Below, piece after piece: positions 55,140 to 64,000 of a stretch of 64,000 bases of DNA (positions are counted from its first letter, which is position 1; each line of letters begins with the position of its first letter). The stretch lies in assembly GCA_001936135.1 (NCBI GenBank), contig CP012816.1:1677501-1741500 (forward strand), in the 5' to 3' direction. A program made the position numbers and the translations under genes. The notes below the pieces were generated by a model. That model was not told the origin of the DNA and ran no database searches. It saw only the letters and a program-made list of their open reading frames with translations. The stretch comes from Saccharomycopsis fibuligera x Saccharomycopsis cf. fibuligera (lineage: Eukaryota; Ascomycota; Saccharomycetes; Ascoideales; Saccharomycopsidaceae).

Positions 55140-55223
55140 TTCCTCATGGCCCAATGGTTAAGGCACTCGACTACGGCTCTGTTAGGAATCGAGGGATTCC
55201 AGGTTCGAATCCTGGTGGGGAAG
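55140..55223 (+). tRNA. tRNA-Arg(ACG) with an 11-nt intron
   Basis: The cloverleaf folds completely. The acceptor stem is TTCCTCA with TGGGGAA and discriminator G. The D arm is GCCCAATGGTTAAGGC, the anticodon stem CTCGA/TCGAG, and the T arm CCAGG-TTCGAAT-CCTGG. The loop begins CT-ACG-G, so the anticodon is ACG. The intron is 55177-55187, after position 37, and C32 can pair with the third-from-last intron base, as the tRNA splicing endonuclease requires. The sequence closely follows S. cerevisiae tRNA-Arg(ACG), which has no intron. The internal B box GGTTCGAATCC is intact, and a run of seven T (55224-55230, after C) serves as the Pol III terminator. Confidence 0.95.
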
Positions 55224-55230
55224 CTTTTTT
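55224..55230 (+). terminator. Pol III terminator of tRNA-Arg
   Basis: A run of T (CTTTTTT) directly follows the tRNA discriminator base. Confidence 0.8.
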
Positions 55231-55381
55231 TGCAGCGTTTTGCTACCTGTTGCGCTCTCCGCTCTTTCTCTTTTTCGAACCCAGCGGGCAAAGGACCGTC
55301 CAGGGCGCGTGCCGCGTGTAGCGTGGCATGCGAGATGGTGGCGCCAGACACAAGGTCGAGTGCCCTTGGAAACAGCGCTCA

Positions 55382-55455
55382 GTGGCTCGTGGCTCGTGGC
55401 TCGTGGCTCGTGGCTAGCCACTAGCAGCCAGCAGCCAGCAGCCAGCTGCCAGCAG
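55382..55455. repeat. Two 7-bp tandem repeats meeting at a palindrome
   Basis: GTGGCTC repeats about 4.7 times from 55382, and AGCAGCC repeats about three times after 55423. Between them lies the perfect 12-bp palindrome GTGGCTAGCCAC (55410-55421). Confidence 0.85.
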
Positions 55456-56318
55456 GCGCCCGCTCAACAAAGGATCGAAAGTCAGCTGTCAACACTCTCC
55501 ACGAGGAGGCAATTACGAGGAGCTGCTGCTTGTGATTGGCGATGGTACTCACATTGGCCGCTTTTTGTCTTTTCTCTGCGTCCGAGCACTAAACAACCGG
55601 TTCTGAAGGGGATGCAGCCGGCGTTTGAGAGGAACAAGCGCTGTCCTCCCTCGAGCGCCGGCTGGCTTCAGCTGCCGCTGCCGCCACCATCGTCGTCGTC
55701 GTCGCCACCATCGACGTCGTCGGCGACAGACAATGGCAGGCGCATCTCTTGGTGCCGACTAGCGGTACTCAGTCGGTATACACATGGCCTCCCGGCACAT
55801 GCTGCTGGCCTGTGGCCTGGGGCCTGCTGCTCCTCCCTTTCTCCATTCCTTACGGGCGAGTCGCCATGGCGCTTCCCTCGCTGTAGCGCACTGTTTTGAC
55901 AGCAAACTGTCATCGACACATTCCGGTTTGTCAGGTGCACCCCGCCCTGCCTGGCAGCACCCTGCACCCACTTCCGGTCAATGACCCGCGCCCCCAGCAC
56001 ACATGCAGTGCTGCCATGGCCGGTCGCTATAATGGCCATTAGCCGCCAACCAGACACTGTATATAAGAGCCCCCCGGCCCGCAGTTGCTGGTGGCTGTTT
56101 TTGCTCTTTTCCAGCTTCCTTCAGCCAATGCCTTTTTTTTTCTCTCCCTATCTCTCTCTTCTACATCTCCACTGCACAGTTACCGAACGCCTCTTTCCTA
56201 CACCCGATTCTTGTTCAGTTCCTGCTCGACTCCTGCTCGACTCCTGCTTGATTCCCGCTCAATTCGCCCTTCACTAAACAACTAAACAAACTTCTTCTTC
56301 TCCTTCTCGTGTTGCGCT

Positions 56319-59300
56319 ATGGGCAGATCCTACTCCCAGTCTCACTCTCCAGGCGCTGCTGCGCAAGTGGCCCGCGCTGCTGCCACTGCCACTGCCGCTG
56401 CCACGTCGTATCCTCAGCTCAACAACGCCCCTCTTTTCAAGCATGTTGACAGCATTTACCAGGACAGAATCAACCAATTCCTTGACGAAGGCCAATACAG
56501 GGCTTTCAACTTGCCGAAGTTCTACGAACGGGCTAAGATTGACAACCAAAAGGACCCTAGCGACACCTCCAAAGGCTACATTAACCTACAGGTCCATTCG
56601 GTCCCTGACTTGCAAAGACCGTTGTTTAGAAACATCATTCCGAGCTTGACCGACGACGACTGGAAGTCCACCACCAAGGGCGCTAGTTTTGGCCCGTCAT
56701 GGTCCACTCACTGGTTCAAAATTACCGCCAAGGTCCCGGACGACTGGTTGGACGAAGAGCAGGTTTTGCTCAACTGGGACTGTGACAACGAAGGCTTGGT
56801 CTACACCACCGAGGGCGAGCCATTGCAGGCCTTCACCGGCGGCGGTGAAAGAACTGACTTTATCTTGCCCAAGAAATGGTACGAGGACGGCAAGGAGTTT
56901 TTGTTTTACATTGAAACCTCCTGCAATGGCATGTTTGGCTGCTCCACTGGCGATGTCATTGACCCGCCTGACCCAAACCGTTACTTCACTTTGAAGACCG
57001 CTGACTTGCTTGTGCCAAACTTGGATGCCCGCAGGTTGCGCGTTGATTATTTGGAAATCGGCGACTCTGCCAAAGAAATGCCCGGCGACTCTTGGCAAAA
57101 GCATAAAGCCAGACAGTTAGCAAATGAAATTATCAACTCTTTTGACCCGGATAACGAGGAAACCATCAAGGATGCCCAAAAGCTTGCTGCCACCTATGTT
57201 GGTGAAGACCGCTACTCGGAAAAGGTCTATGCCGATAGCGACTTGAGCAAAGTTGATGTCATTGCTGTTGGCAATTGTCACATTGACACCGCCTGGTTGT
57301 GGCCGTTTGCCGAAACTAAACGCAAAATTATTAGATCGTGGATTACCCAAGTTGACTTGCTCAGCCGTTATCCAGAGTACAGATTTGCCGCTTCTCAAGC
57401 CCAACAATTTCATTGGCTCAAGCAGGACTCTCCAATTGGCTTCCAAAAAGTCAAAGACAAGATCAATGAGGGCACATTTATCCCAGTTGGCGGTTCTTGG
57501 GTTGAAAATGATACTAATATGCCATCTGGTGAGTCCTTGGGCAGACAGTACTTGAAGGGCCAAGCTTTCTTCAAGCAAAACTTTGGCTTCCATTCAGACA
57601 CTTTTTGGTTGCCAGACACCTTTGGCTACTCTTCTCAAATTCCTCAATTGTGTCGTTTGTCAAATTTGACTAGATTTTTGACCCAAAAGTTATCGTGGAA
57701 CAATATCAACTCTTTCCCATTGACCACTTTTAACTGGGTTGCTATTGACGGTTCTCAAGTTTTGACTCATATGCCTCCGGCAAACACTTACACTGCTGAC
57801 GCAAACTGGGGTGACGTTAAGCGCTCAGTGAGTCAACACAAGAACTTGGCTTACGACCAAAAGGGACTCATGTTGTACGGCCATGGTGACGGCGGCGGTG
57901 GCCCGAGCGTTGAGCAACTCGAGAAGTTGAGAAGATGCAGAGGTATTTCCAACACGGTTGGGGAATTACCAAAAGTTCATGTTGGCGCCACTCCAAAAGA
58001 TTTTTATGATTTGGTTTTGCAAAACACCGACAACGGGAAAAACTTGCCTGCATGGAATGGTGAATTGTACTTTGAATTCCATAGAGGGACTTACACCACT
58101 CAATCCAAGATCAAAAAGTTTGTTAGATGGTCCGAATTCAACTTGCATGACTTGGAATACTTTGCTACTGTTGCTTCGTTGTTCAAAAAGAATTACAGCT
58201 ATCCTAAAGAGGAAATTTCAAGATTTTGGGAAGATGTTTTACTTTGCCAATTCCACGACGTCTTGCCAGGGTCCTGTATTGAATTGGTTTACCAAGACGC
58301 TAAGCCAATGTTATCCAATGTTATCCATAAGTCCCATGAATTGATCTTGAAAACTTTGAAATCCTTGGGCGTTAACACCTTAGTTAACGACTCCAACCAC
58401 AAAAAGTACTCCAATACCAGCGTTATTAATGCAACTGAGTTGGCTCAAGGTGAGTTTAACTTGGTCAACACTTATCCATGGAGAAGATCTGAAGTTGTTA
58501 AAATTCCAAAGATCACTTCTTATCTTGACGACGATGTCCAGCAACAACAAAGCATATACCAAAAAGTTGAAAAGTTTGTTCAAAGCGGTGACGATCACGA
58601 TTACATTTACGTGTCCAATGACGAAACTGGCAATAAGCATATTTTGGCTCCAGTTACTCAAAAGATTAAGTACCCATCTACCCTCGATGAAGATGACAAT
58701 TCTTACATTTTGGAAAACAAAAAGTTGAAAGTCTTTATTAACAAAAAGACTGGTGTTATTACCTCTTTGGTTGATTTGGAACTTAACAAGGAAGTTATTG
58801 ACACTAAGACTAGCGAAAACACTACTGGGGCTGGCCAATTTGTTTTGCTCAATGACAATCCAAACGGTTGGCAAGCGTGGGACACTGAGTTGTTTTCTTT
58901 GGAAAAAATCAAGTTGTTGAACGCTACGTCGGTCACTAAGTACGAAACCGGTCCATTGAGATCTTCAGTTAAAGTTGTTGTTGATATTCCAAAGTCATCC
59001 ACTAATGAAAAGGCTTCTAAAATCGAATCTGTCATTTCTTTGGCTGGCTTGCATTCTGACAAGGACTTGAGCTTTGTCGAATTTGAGAACAAGGTTGACT
59101 GGCATGAAAACTGTAAGTTTTTGAAGGTGGAATTCCCAGTTGACATCCATAATGAGTATGCTAGCTACGAGACACAATTTGGTTTAACCAAGAGACCAAC
59201 CCACTACAATACTAGTTGGGATGTGGCCAAGTTTGAAGTTTGTCACCACAAGTTCGCTGATTATTCTGAGTATAATTATGGTGTAACCGTTTTCAATGAT

Positions 59301-60086
59301 TCCAAGTATGGTTTCAGTACTCACGGTAATTTGATGAGATTATCTCTTTTGAGAGCTCCAAAGAAACCAGACGCACATGCTGATATTGACACTCATTTCA
59401 TTAGATATGCTCTTTACCCACATAAGGGCCCATTGAATGGTGATGTTGTTAAGTTGGGTTATTACTTTAACACCAAATTGTTGCACAACTCATTAGAAAG
59501 CACTGGTAACTATAGCCAAATGTACTGTCTCAACAAGGTTAGAAACGCTTCTGGTGACGATGACATTGAATTGGAAGAAAAAGGGTTTGGTACCAACTTA
59601 GTTGTTAATAAAGTTAACGAATTTACCGAGAACTTTTTTGATTTCATTACTTTGCATGGTGCTGATAACTTGATCTTGTCCAACATTAAGAGATACGAAA
59701 ATGATGAGGATGTCTTTATTAACTATGGTGCCGACGTTTTGAATGACAAAGACCAATTAGTGCAACAAACTTTGGAGCACCAAAAAGCAGTTTTGAATGT
59801 TGAATCTGCTAAAGATATTAGAAACATGAAGAACAAATTGTATGAGACTGTCGGTAGCACTAAATCTGTGGTTTTGAGAATTTACGAGTCTCTTGGTGGT
59901 AAGGCTACTGGTACCATTAGAGTCAAGAAATTGTTACCATTGAAGAAAGTTACCAAGGTTAACAACTTGGAAGAGGACCTTGAAGAATACAATGTCTACT
60001 CTAGCGAAGATGACTTGTACTACAAGATTGATATCAATTTAAGAGCTTTCGAAATTGGTGGTTTCCGTTTGGAATTCCAGGTTTGA
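56319..60086 (+). CDS. AMS1: Vacuolar alpha-mannosidase, GH38
   Basis: A 1255-residue glycoside hydrolase family 38 enzyme that trims alpha-mannosyl residues from free oligosaccharides in the vacuole. Catalytic-site motifs are GNCHIDTAWLWPF (zinc ligands His and Asp, about 321-333), and HSDTFWLPDTFGYSSQ (about 426-441), which carries the predicted Asp nucleophile. A third active-site element is YGHGDGGGGPS (about 522-532). The N-terminus has an Ala/Thr-rich stretch (about 11-30) and no signal peptide; yeast Ams1 likewise reaches the vacuole by the Cvt pathway. The protein is about 170 residues longer than S. cerevisiae Ams1 (1083). Codon bias is strong. ATG11, which moves this cargo in yeast, lies in the same window. 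Confidence 0.95.
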   Translation: MGRSYSQSHSPGAAAQVARAAATATAAATSYPQLNNAPLFKHVDSIYQDRINQFLDEGQYRAFNLPKFYERAKIDNQKDPSDTSKGYINLQVHSVPDLQRPLFRNIIPSLTDDDWKSTTKGASFGPSWSTHWFKITAKVPDDWLDEEQVLLNWDCDNEGLVYTTEGEPLQAFTGGGERTDFILPKKWYEDGKEFLFYIETSCNGMFGCSTGDVIDPPDPNRYFTLKTADLLVPNLDARRLRVDYLEIGDSAKEMPGDSWQKHKARQLANEIINSFDPDNEETIKDAQKLAATYVGEDRYSEKVYADSDLSKVDVIAVGNCHIDTAWLWPFAETKRKIIRSWITQVDLLSRYPEYRFAASQAQQFHWLKQDSPIGFQKVKDKINEGTFIPVGGSWVENDTNMPSGESLGRQYLKGQAFFKQNFGFHSDTFWLPDTFGYSSQIPQLCRLSNLTRFLTQKLSWNNINSFPLTTFNWVAIDGSQVLTHMPPANTYTADANWGDVKRSVSQHKNLAYDQKGLMLYGHGDGGGGPSVEQLEKLRRCRGISNTVGELPKVHVGATPKDFYDLVLQNTDNGKNLPAWNGELYFEFHRGTYTTQSKIKKFVRWSEFNLHDLEYFATVASLFKKNYSYPKEEISRFWEDVLLCQFHDVLPGSCIELVYQDAKPMLSNVIHKSHELILKTLKSLGVNTLVNDSNHKKYSNTSVINATELAQGEFNLVNTYPWRRSEVVKIPKITSYLDDDVQQQQSIYQKVEKFVQSGDDHDYIYVSNDETGNKHILAPVTQKIKYPSTLDEDDNSYILENKKLKVFINKKTGVITSLVDLELNKEVIDTKTSENTTGAGQFVLLNDNPNGWQAWDTELFSLEKIKLLNATSVTKYETGPLRSSVKVVVDIPKSSTNEKASKIESVISLAGLHSDKDLSFVEFENKVDWHENCKFLKVEFPVDIHNEYASYETQFGLTKRPTHYNTSWDVAKFEVCHHKFADYSEYNYGVTVFNDSKYGFSTHGNLMRLSLLRAPKKPDAHADIDTHFIRYALYPHKGPLNGDVVKLGYYFNTKLLHNSLESTGNYSQMYCLNKVRNASGDDDIELEEKGFGTNLVVNKVNEFTENFFDFITLHGADNLILSNIKRYENDEDVFINYGADVLNDKDQLVQQTLEHQKAVLNVESAKDIRNMKNKLYETVGSTKSVVLRIYESLGGKATGTIRVKKLLPLKKVTKVNNLEEDLEEYNVYSSEDDLYYKIDINLRAFEIGGFRLEFQV

Positions 60087-60561
60087 TTTTTTTTTTATTT
60101 CTTTATTTTTTTACTATTTTTGTTTCATGTCTATTTCGATGCGGTTTAAATTTTTATTCACTTTCGGATTGTTAGGTTTTGGATTATTGGATTACGGGGA
60201 ATTGGTTTTTTGATTAGTATTGGGGATCATGGAGTTGTTTTTGTTTTGAGTAAGGGAAAATTTTCGTTTTATGATTGCAATGAGTGAAATTATATGTTTT
60301 ACAGAATCATGTTAAGGTTTTTTTTCTCAAGAGAAGGAAGGCAAACAATGCTTACAAGACATGAGACTCTAAAAGATATATGAAAAGTTTTGTTTTATGA
60401 TTTTAATGTATTCCATTTGATTCTTTTTTTTTTTTTTTTTTTTTTTTACTTCCATTTATACTGTAAGAAAATTAAACACAAAAGTAAAATAATTGTTTTT
60501 TTCCCATTGGTTTCTCTTCAATATCATATGCTTGACGTTTTCAAAATATAACTTCCCCACA

Positions 60562-60568
60562 TCGTATA
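60562..60568 (+). promoter_or_regulatory. Sterol-response element TCGTATA (distal)
   Basis: Exact match to the Upc2/Ecm22 core TCGTATA, about 890 bp upstream of ERG6; a related TCGTATT follows directly. Confidence 0.55.
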
Positions 60569-60935
60569 TCGTATTGCGTATTCCATAGTCTTATTTGAGA
60601 ATATCGGTCAAGATTCTCGCATAACAGCAACTATCTCGTAAAATAAATACTGAATTGTACGAGAATGAGCTAACCACAGCCCCCGGTTCCGGGAACTACT
60701 ACGGCATGCTCATCCGCAAACCTTGGGCTGCTTGAAGCCAGCTAACTATTTAACTAATAAATTATTCAATGAATCAATGAATCAATGGACGCGTTGTTGC
60801 TGTTTGCGTTAGATCCAAGATCAGTCAAATCCCTTGAGGGAGTGAAGCACTCTGGCCAACTGATGGATATTGTTGACCGCTGCATAGCCCACCGACGCGG
60901 TATGATTTTCTCATTTTCTCGTTCAGTCGTTTGTC

Positions 60936-60942
60936 TCGTATA
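60936..60942 (+). promoter_or_regulatory. Sterol-response element TCGTATA (proximal)
   Basis: Exact match to the Upc2/Ecm22 core, 515-521 bp upstream of the ERG6 ATG, within the range seen for yeast ergosterol genes. Confidence 0.6.
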
Positions 60943-61456
60943 CCGTACACAGTGCTCGCACCGCACAGTGCGAAAAGAGTGAAAAAGTGTGTTTTCCAAG
61001 GAAAAAGTATGTGGAAAAATTATGCACAGCGAGGGAAAAAAAAAAAATTAGAAAAAAGTGGACGTGGTAGTTCGACAACGTTGCAGAAACTGCACGGGAA
61101 CGATACTACAACAAGATATAAATCTCCCCTCGGTCCTTTGAAATTATCCTCTCTTCTTTCTTTCCTCTCTCTTCTCTCTATTTGGTTTACGAATCCTTAT
61201 TTCTTCAATAATTAACACCCTCAGTTGTTGATTTAGTGCACTTTTTTGTTACTATATTAACTTTTCCACTACTTGCTTCAACAAGCATTTTTTCATTCTT
61301 TCATATCTTCCACTTCTTGATACATTCTTGATTTGGCAACTTTTCTGATTTTCAACAACTGGTTGTAATAGATAGATACCCCCATTTTTTCCTAAAGGCA
61401 ATTTCACTGTCATCACTAAACAAAAGTAATATATTCAAATACAAACCATATACAAT

Positions 61457-62593
61457 ATGTCTCAAGCTGCTACTACTGCCACTTCTACTACTAGAGAACA
61501 AGACAAACAATTCTCGACCGCTCTCCACAACAAAGGTGCCAAAAAAGGTGCTATCGGCGCTTGGCTATCTAAGGACAGAAGTGCTCAGGAGCTCGCTCTC
61601 GAAGGTTACTTCAGACACTGGGATGGTAAAACTGACAAGGAAGCTGAAGACCGTCGTTTAGCTGATTACAAAACCGGTACCAACAACTACTATAATTTGG
61701 TGACTGATTTCTATGAATACGGTTGGGGTACTTCTTTCCATTTCTCTACCTACTACCCAGGCGAAGCATTTAAACAAGCTACTGCTAGACATGAACACTA
61801 CTTGGCTAGCAAAATTGGTATCACTGAAGACATGACTGTGTTGGATGTTGGCTGTGGTGTTGGAGGTCCATCTAGAGAAATTCAACGATTCACTAACTGT
61901 AGAATCATTGGGTTGAATAACAATGACTACCAAATTGAAAGAGCGAATAGATACGCTATAGACCACAACTTGGCTGACAAGTTGAGCTACGTTAAAGGTG
62001 ATTTCATGCATATGGATTTCCCAGAAAACTCATTTGATGCAGTTTATGCTATTGAAGCTACTGTGCATGCTCCTGTGTTGGAAGGTGTTTACGGCGAAAT
62101 TTACAAAGTTTTGAAACCAGGTGGTGTTTTTGGTGTATATGAATGGGTTATGACCGACAAATATGATGAAAAGAACCCGGAACACCGTAAGATTGCTTAT
62201 GGAATTGAAATTGGTGACGGAATTCCAAAGATGTACAAGAGAGAAGTCGCCGAGCAGGCCTTGAAGAATGTTGGCTTCAAGATCGAGTACGAGAGAGATT
62301 TGGCTGATCCTAACGCTTCAATCCCATGGTATTATCCGTTGACCGGTGAATGGAAATACATTCAATCTATTTCTGATATCTTTACTTGGGGTAGAACCTC
62401 ATACTTGGGTAGAAGATTCACTAATTTCTCTTTGAGCGTTTTGGAAACTTTGAGAATTGTGCCAAAGGATAGTAACAAAGTTACAGCCGCTTTGGAAGAA
62501 GCTGCCGTTAATTTGGTTGAAGGTGGTAAACAAGGTTTGTTTACTCCAATGATGTTGTACATTGTCAGAAAGCCATTGGAAGAGACCAATTAG
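61457..62593 (+). CDS. ERG6: Sterol C-24 methyltransferase
   Basis: A 378-residue SAM-dependent methyltransferase that methylates zymosterol at C-24 to give fecosterol in ergosterol synthesis, on the ER and lipid droplets. The SAM-binding motif I is [15 protein letters not shown] (about 129-143). Erg6 landmarks are [20 protein letters not shown] (about 75-94), [30 protein letters not shown], and [14 protein letters not shown] at the end. The first 45 residues are Thr/Ser-rich and variable, as in the family. Loss of Erg6 changes polyene response in related yeasts. I found no in-frame CTG codon. The leader is pyrimidine-rich. Confidence 0.96.
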   Translation: MSQAATTATSTTREQDKQFSTALHNKGAKKGAIGAWLSKDRSAQELALEGYFRHWDGKTDKEAEDRRLADYKTGTNNYYNLVTDFYEYGWGTSFHFSTYYPGEAFKQATARHEHYLASKIGITEDMTVLDVGCGVGGPSREIQRFTNCRIIGLNNNDYQIERANRYAIDHNLADKLSYVKGDFMHMDFPENSFDAVYAIEATVHAPVLEGVYGEIYKVLKPGGVFGVYEWVMTDKYDEKNPEHRKIAYGIEIGDGIPKMYKREVAEQALKNVGFKIEYERDLADPNASIPWYYPLTGEWKYIQSISDIFTWGRTSYLGRRFTNFSLSVLETLRIVPKDSNKVTAALEEAAVNLVEGGKQGLFTPMMLYIVRKPLEETN

Positions 62594-63463
62594 ATTTTTT
62601 AATGAAAAATCTGATGTTTGACTGCTTTTTTTTTTGACTAGACAGAAATATGAATAAGTTGTTTACTTCCCCCTGTTTACCTTTAATTCAAAATGGTTTT
62701 TGTCTTTCCATACCCAATTATTTACTCATCCACTTATTTGATTCAGTATACATATATATTCCCTGAACTTTACTATTAATATTTGATTACTTTTTTCTCC
62801 TTTTATTAGTTTTCTAATGTGTGTTTTAATAATTAGCTTTTCATTCTAGGCATTGTTCTTTTTGTCCATTCGGCTTGCTTTTAACCACTTTTTAACTGCT
62901 ACTTATTACTTGATTTTCTATTTTCTCATTTTTTCTATTCTAATAATCTGTTTCACTTCTACTAACTTTTTTTTTTATTTTTTTGTGTTTTAATTTTTTT
63001 GGTTCTTTCATTTTTCTTATATTAATACACATTAAAAATGATTGAACCTTGTTTGGAATGATTAATTGAGTTTGGGGCTGAACTAAAAAATGAGAACTGT
63101 AACTGTACAGCCATACGATAGGGCGCCTATCACTTTAGCTAACTTTATCTAAAACTCTTTCCTTCATAGTTCAGCAACTAAGCTATAGCTATCAACCTGT
63201 GAGTTTTTCAGATATTTGCCTATCAAAATATAGTTTATATGAGCACTGAGCCTCATTGGCCAATACCCTCATAAGTGATTGCTTCTGTCAACTGACTAAG
63301 CAATTAGTAAAACTTGCACACCAATAGATTAAGAAGGGAACAATAAGCGTGGTCGGAATTTCAACCAAAGGGGTGCTCAGGTGTCCTAGTGTGTACACTA
63401 TAATAAAAATGAGTGACCAATATCGCTAATTCCGGGATAAATCCGGCAATGCAGAAATGTTTT

Positions 63464-63493
63464 CTAGGCAGTACTAGGCAGTATTAGGCAGCA
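63464..63493. repeat. 10-bp tandem repeat, three copies
   Basis: CTAGGCAGTA repeats three times with small changes in the third copy, followed by a related AGGCGCTG. Confidence 0.8.
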
Positions 63494-63678
63494 CAAGGCG
63501 CTGTTCTGCATTGCTGAGCAGCCCGAAGTTTTTGCTTTTTGGGTTTTCTTTTCTTTTTGAACATTCAAATGGATTGTACAATAGTATATTTGAACTCTCT
63601 ATTGACTGAGCTGACTTAAGTTAAGAGATGAACAAATAGTGTAGTCCAGCTAAGCTTATAATTTTGAGGGGAAGAGCT

Positions 63679-63906
63679 TGTTGGAGAAAATGTTGTAAAA
63701 GAAAGCAAGTCTGCTACTTCAAAGATCCTGATTTATGTGTATTCTACAGTGTATACAACAGTGATTTCTTGTATAAATATGGGGCACCCAGGTCTATATT
63801 CTGTAGTTTTGCCGGCCTTGGCTGTTGATGTACTCGAGGCTTAATTCACCTTAAGCAATTGTGTTGCTACTATCCATCAACCAAGCAAGTAGTATTGTTA
63901 CTCACA
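63679..63906 (+). mobile_element. Possible solo LTR fossil (Ty1/copia-like), low confidence
   Basis: A 228-bp stretch begins TGTTGGAG, like Ty1/copia LTRs, and ends CTCACA, so it has TG...CA termini. TATAAATA (about 63773) followed by a GC-richer segment gives the usual LTR promoter plan. No target-site duplication is evident and no internal region is seen before the window ends. It is a fossil candidate only; age cannot be judged from one copy. Confidence 0.3.
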
Positions 63907-64000
63907 TTGAAGAATTTAAATATTCTATAGTATAATCTATAGTATATAAACTCAGGTCCAGTTAATAAGCGAACAATTTCTACTAGGCGCACTCGTGTGC

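Larger units (their letters stand above)
54526..56318. other. GC-rich interval between HMO1 and AMS1
   Basis: A 1.8-kb divergent region that is much more GC-rich than the rest of the window, especially at 54.66-55.1 kb and 55.6-56.1 kb. It holds a tRNA gene, 7-bp tandem repeats with a palindrome, CGT/GTC trinucleotide runs near 55690-55730, and the HMO1 and AMS1 promoters (TATATAA-like sequence near 56058). Open frames up to 219 codons overlap on both strands; they are a by-product of GC-rich sequence. Confidence 0.6.
60087..61456. promoter_or_regulatory. ERG6 upstream region (1.37 kb)
   Basis: An AMS1 3' region followed by a long promoter. A T tract lies at about 60425-60448. Two exact sterol-response elements, TCGTATA, occur at 60562-60568 and 60936-60942. 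The ERG6-proximal 350 bp is strongly pyrimidine-rich (CTCTTCTTT types near 61150-61180), a usual leader in highly expressed yeast genes. No gene is seen. Confidence 0.6.
62594..64000. other. 1.4-kb gene-free right edge
   Basis: The ERG6 3' region is T-rich up to about 63010. Beyond it the sequence has mixed composition, a short 10-bp tandem repeat (63464-63493) and a possible solo LTR. No open frame of note is present. Confidence 0.5.

Noticed and set aside
54567-55154. 195-codon minus-strand open frame
   Set aside because: Lies in the GC-rich spacer, overlaps the HMO1 leader and the tRNA region, and is Arg/Pro/Ser low-complexity with no family motif.
55240-55899. 219-codon plus-strand open frame after the tRNA
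   Set aside because: Composed of translated tandem repeats in GC-rich sequence, where stop codons are rare; other frames are open as well.

Overview
The window is yeast nuclear DNA, most likely from the CUG-Ser (CTG) clade of Saccharomycotina, close to Lodderomyces or Candida. Three lines of evidence support this. The proteins match Saccharomyces and Candida families at moderate distance. The introns are short, with GTATGT/GTACGT donors and TACTAAC branch sites. I found no in-frame CTG codon when reading ERG6 and POL30, and only CTG-poor frames in the aldehyde dehydrogenase gene. The exact species is not proved. Gene content recalls S. cerevisiae chromosome II (CCZ1, PBY1, RXT2, POL30 and RFC5 all lie there in S. 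cerevisiae). PBY1 and RXT2 keep the convergent arrangement.

Layout. 0-6.5 kb: CCZ1 (cut by the window edge), a tubulin-tyrosine-ligase-like gene, three-exon RXT2, POL30 (PCNA) and two-exon NAA30/MAK3. 6.8-17.6 kb: ATG11 (two exons), MSF1 and MRPL16 on a shared divergent promoter, RFC5 and TAH18. 18.6-26.8 kb: an unrecognised secreted Cys-rich protein gene, a DIP5-type amino-acid permease, and a 3.1-kb gene-free tract with a 23-bp tandem repeat and a perfect 20-bp hairpin. 26.8-45.2 kb: NSE2/MMS21, RSC58 (two exons), POM152, PRP17, RPT5, three-exon SEM1, COX10, UBC4 (two exons) and MSW1. 45.2-49.5 kb: a 4.4-kb gene desert with one probable decayed gene. 49.5-54.5 kb: mitochondrial aldehyde dehydrogenase, a 1.9-kb gap and two-exon HMO1. 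54.5-56.3 kb: a GC-rich interval with an intron-bearing tRNA-Arg(ACG). 56.3-62.6 kb: AMS1 and ERG6. 62.6-64 kb: no gene, but a possible solo LTR.

Functional themes. POL30 and RFC5 (sliding clamp and clamp loader) both carry ACGCGT (MCB) boxes upstream. RPT5 and SEM1 are both 19S proteasome subunits, and UBC4 feeds substrates to the proteasome. MSF1, MRPL16, MSW1 and COX10 serve mitochondrial translation and cytochrome oxidase assembly. RXT2, RSC58, HMO1 and NSE2 act on chromatin. The ERG6 promoter holds two exact TCGTATA sterol-response elements.

Seven genes (RXT2, NAA30, ATG11, RSC58, SEM1, UBC4, HMO1) need introns I placed by hand; each keeps frame exactly. I did not find a convincing new multi-gene system. 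The most interesting unexplained items are the 895-residue Cys-rich protein, the hairpin at 25.6 kb, the decayed gene at 47.7-48.2 kb, and the abundance of very long A/T homopolymers.
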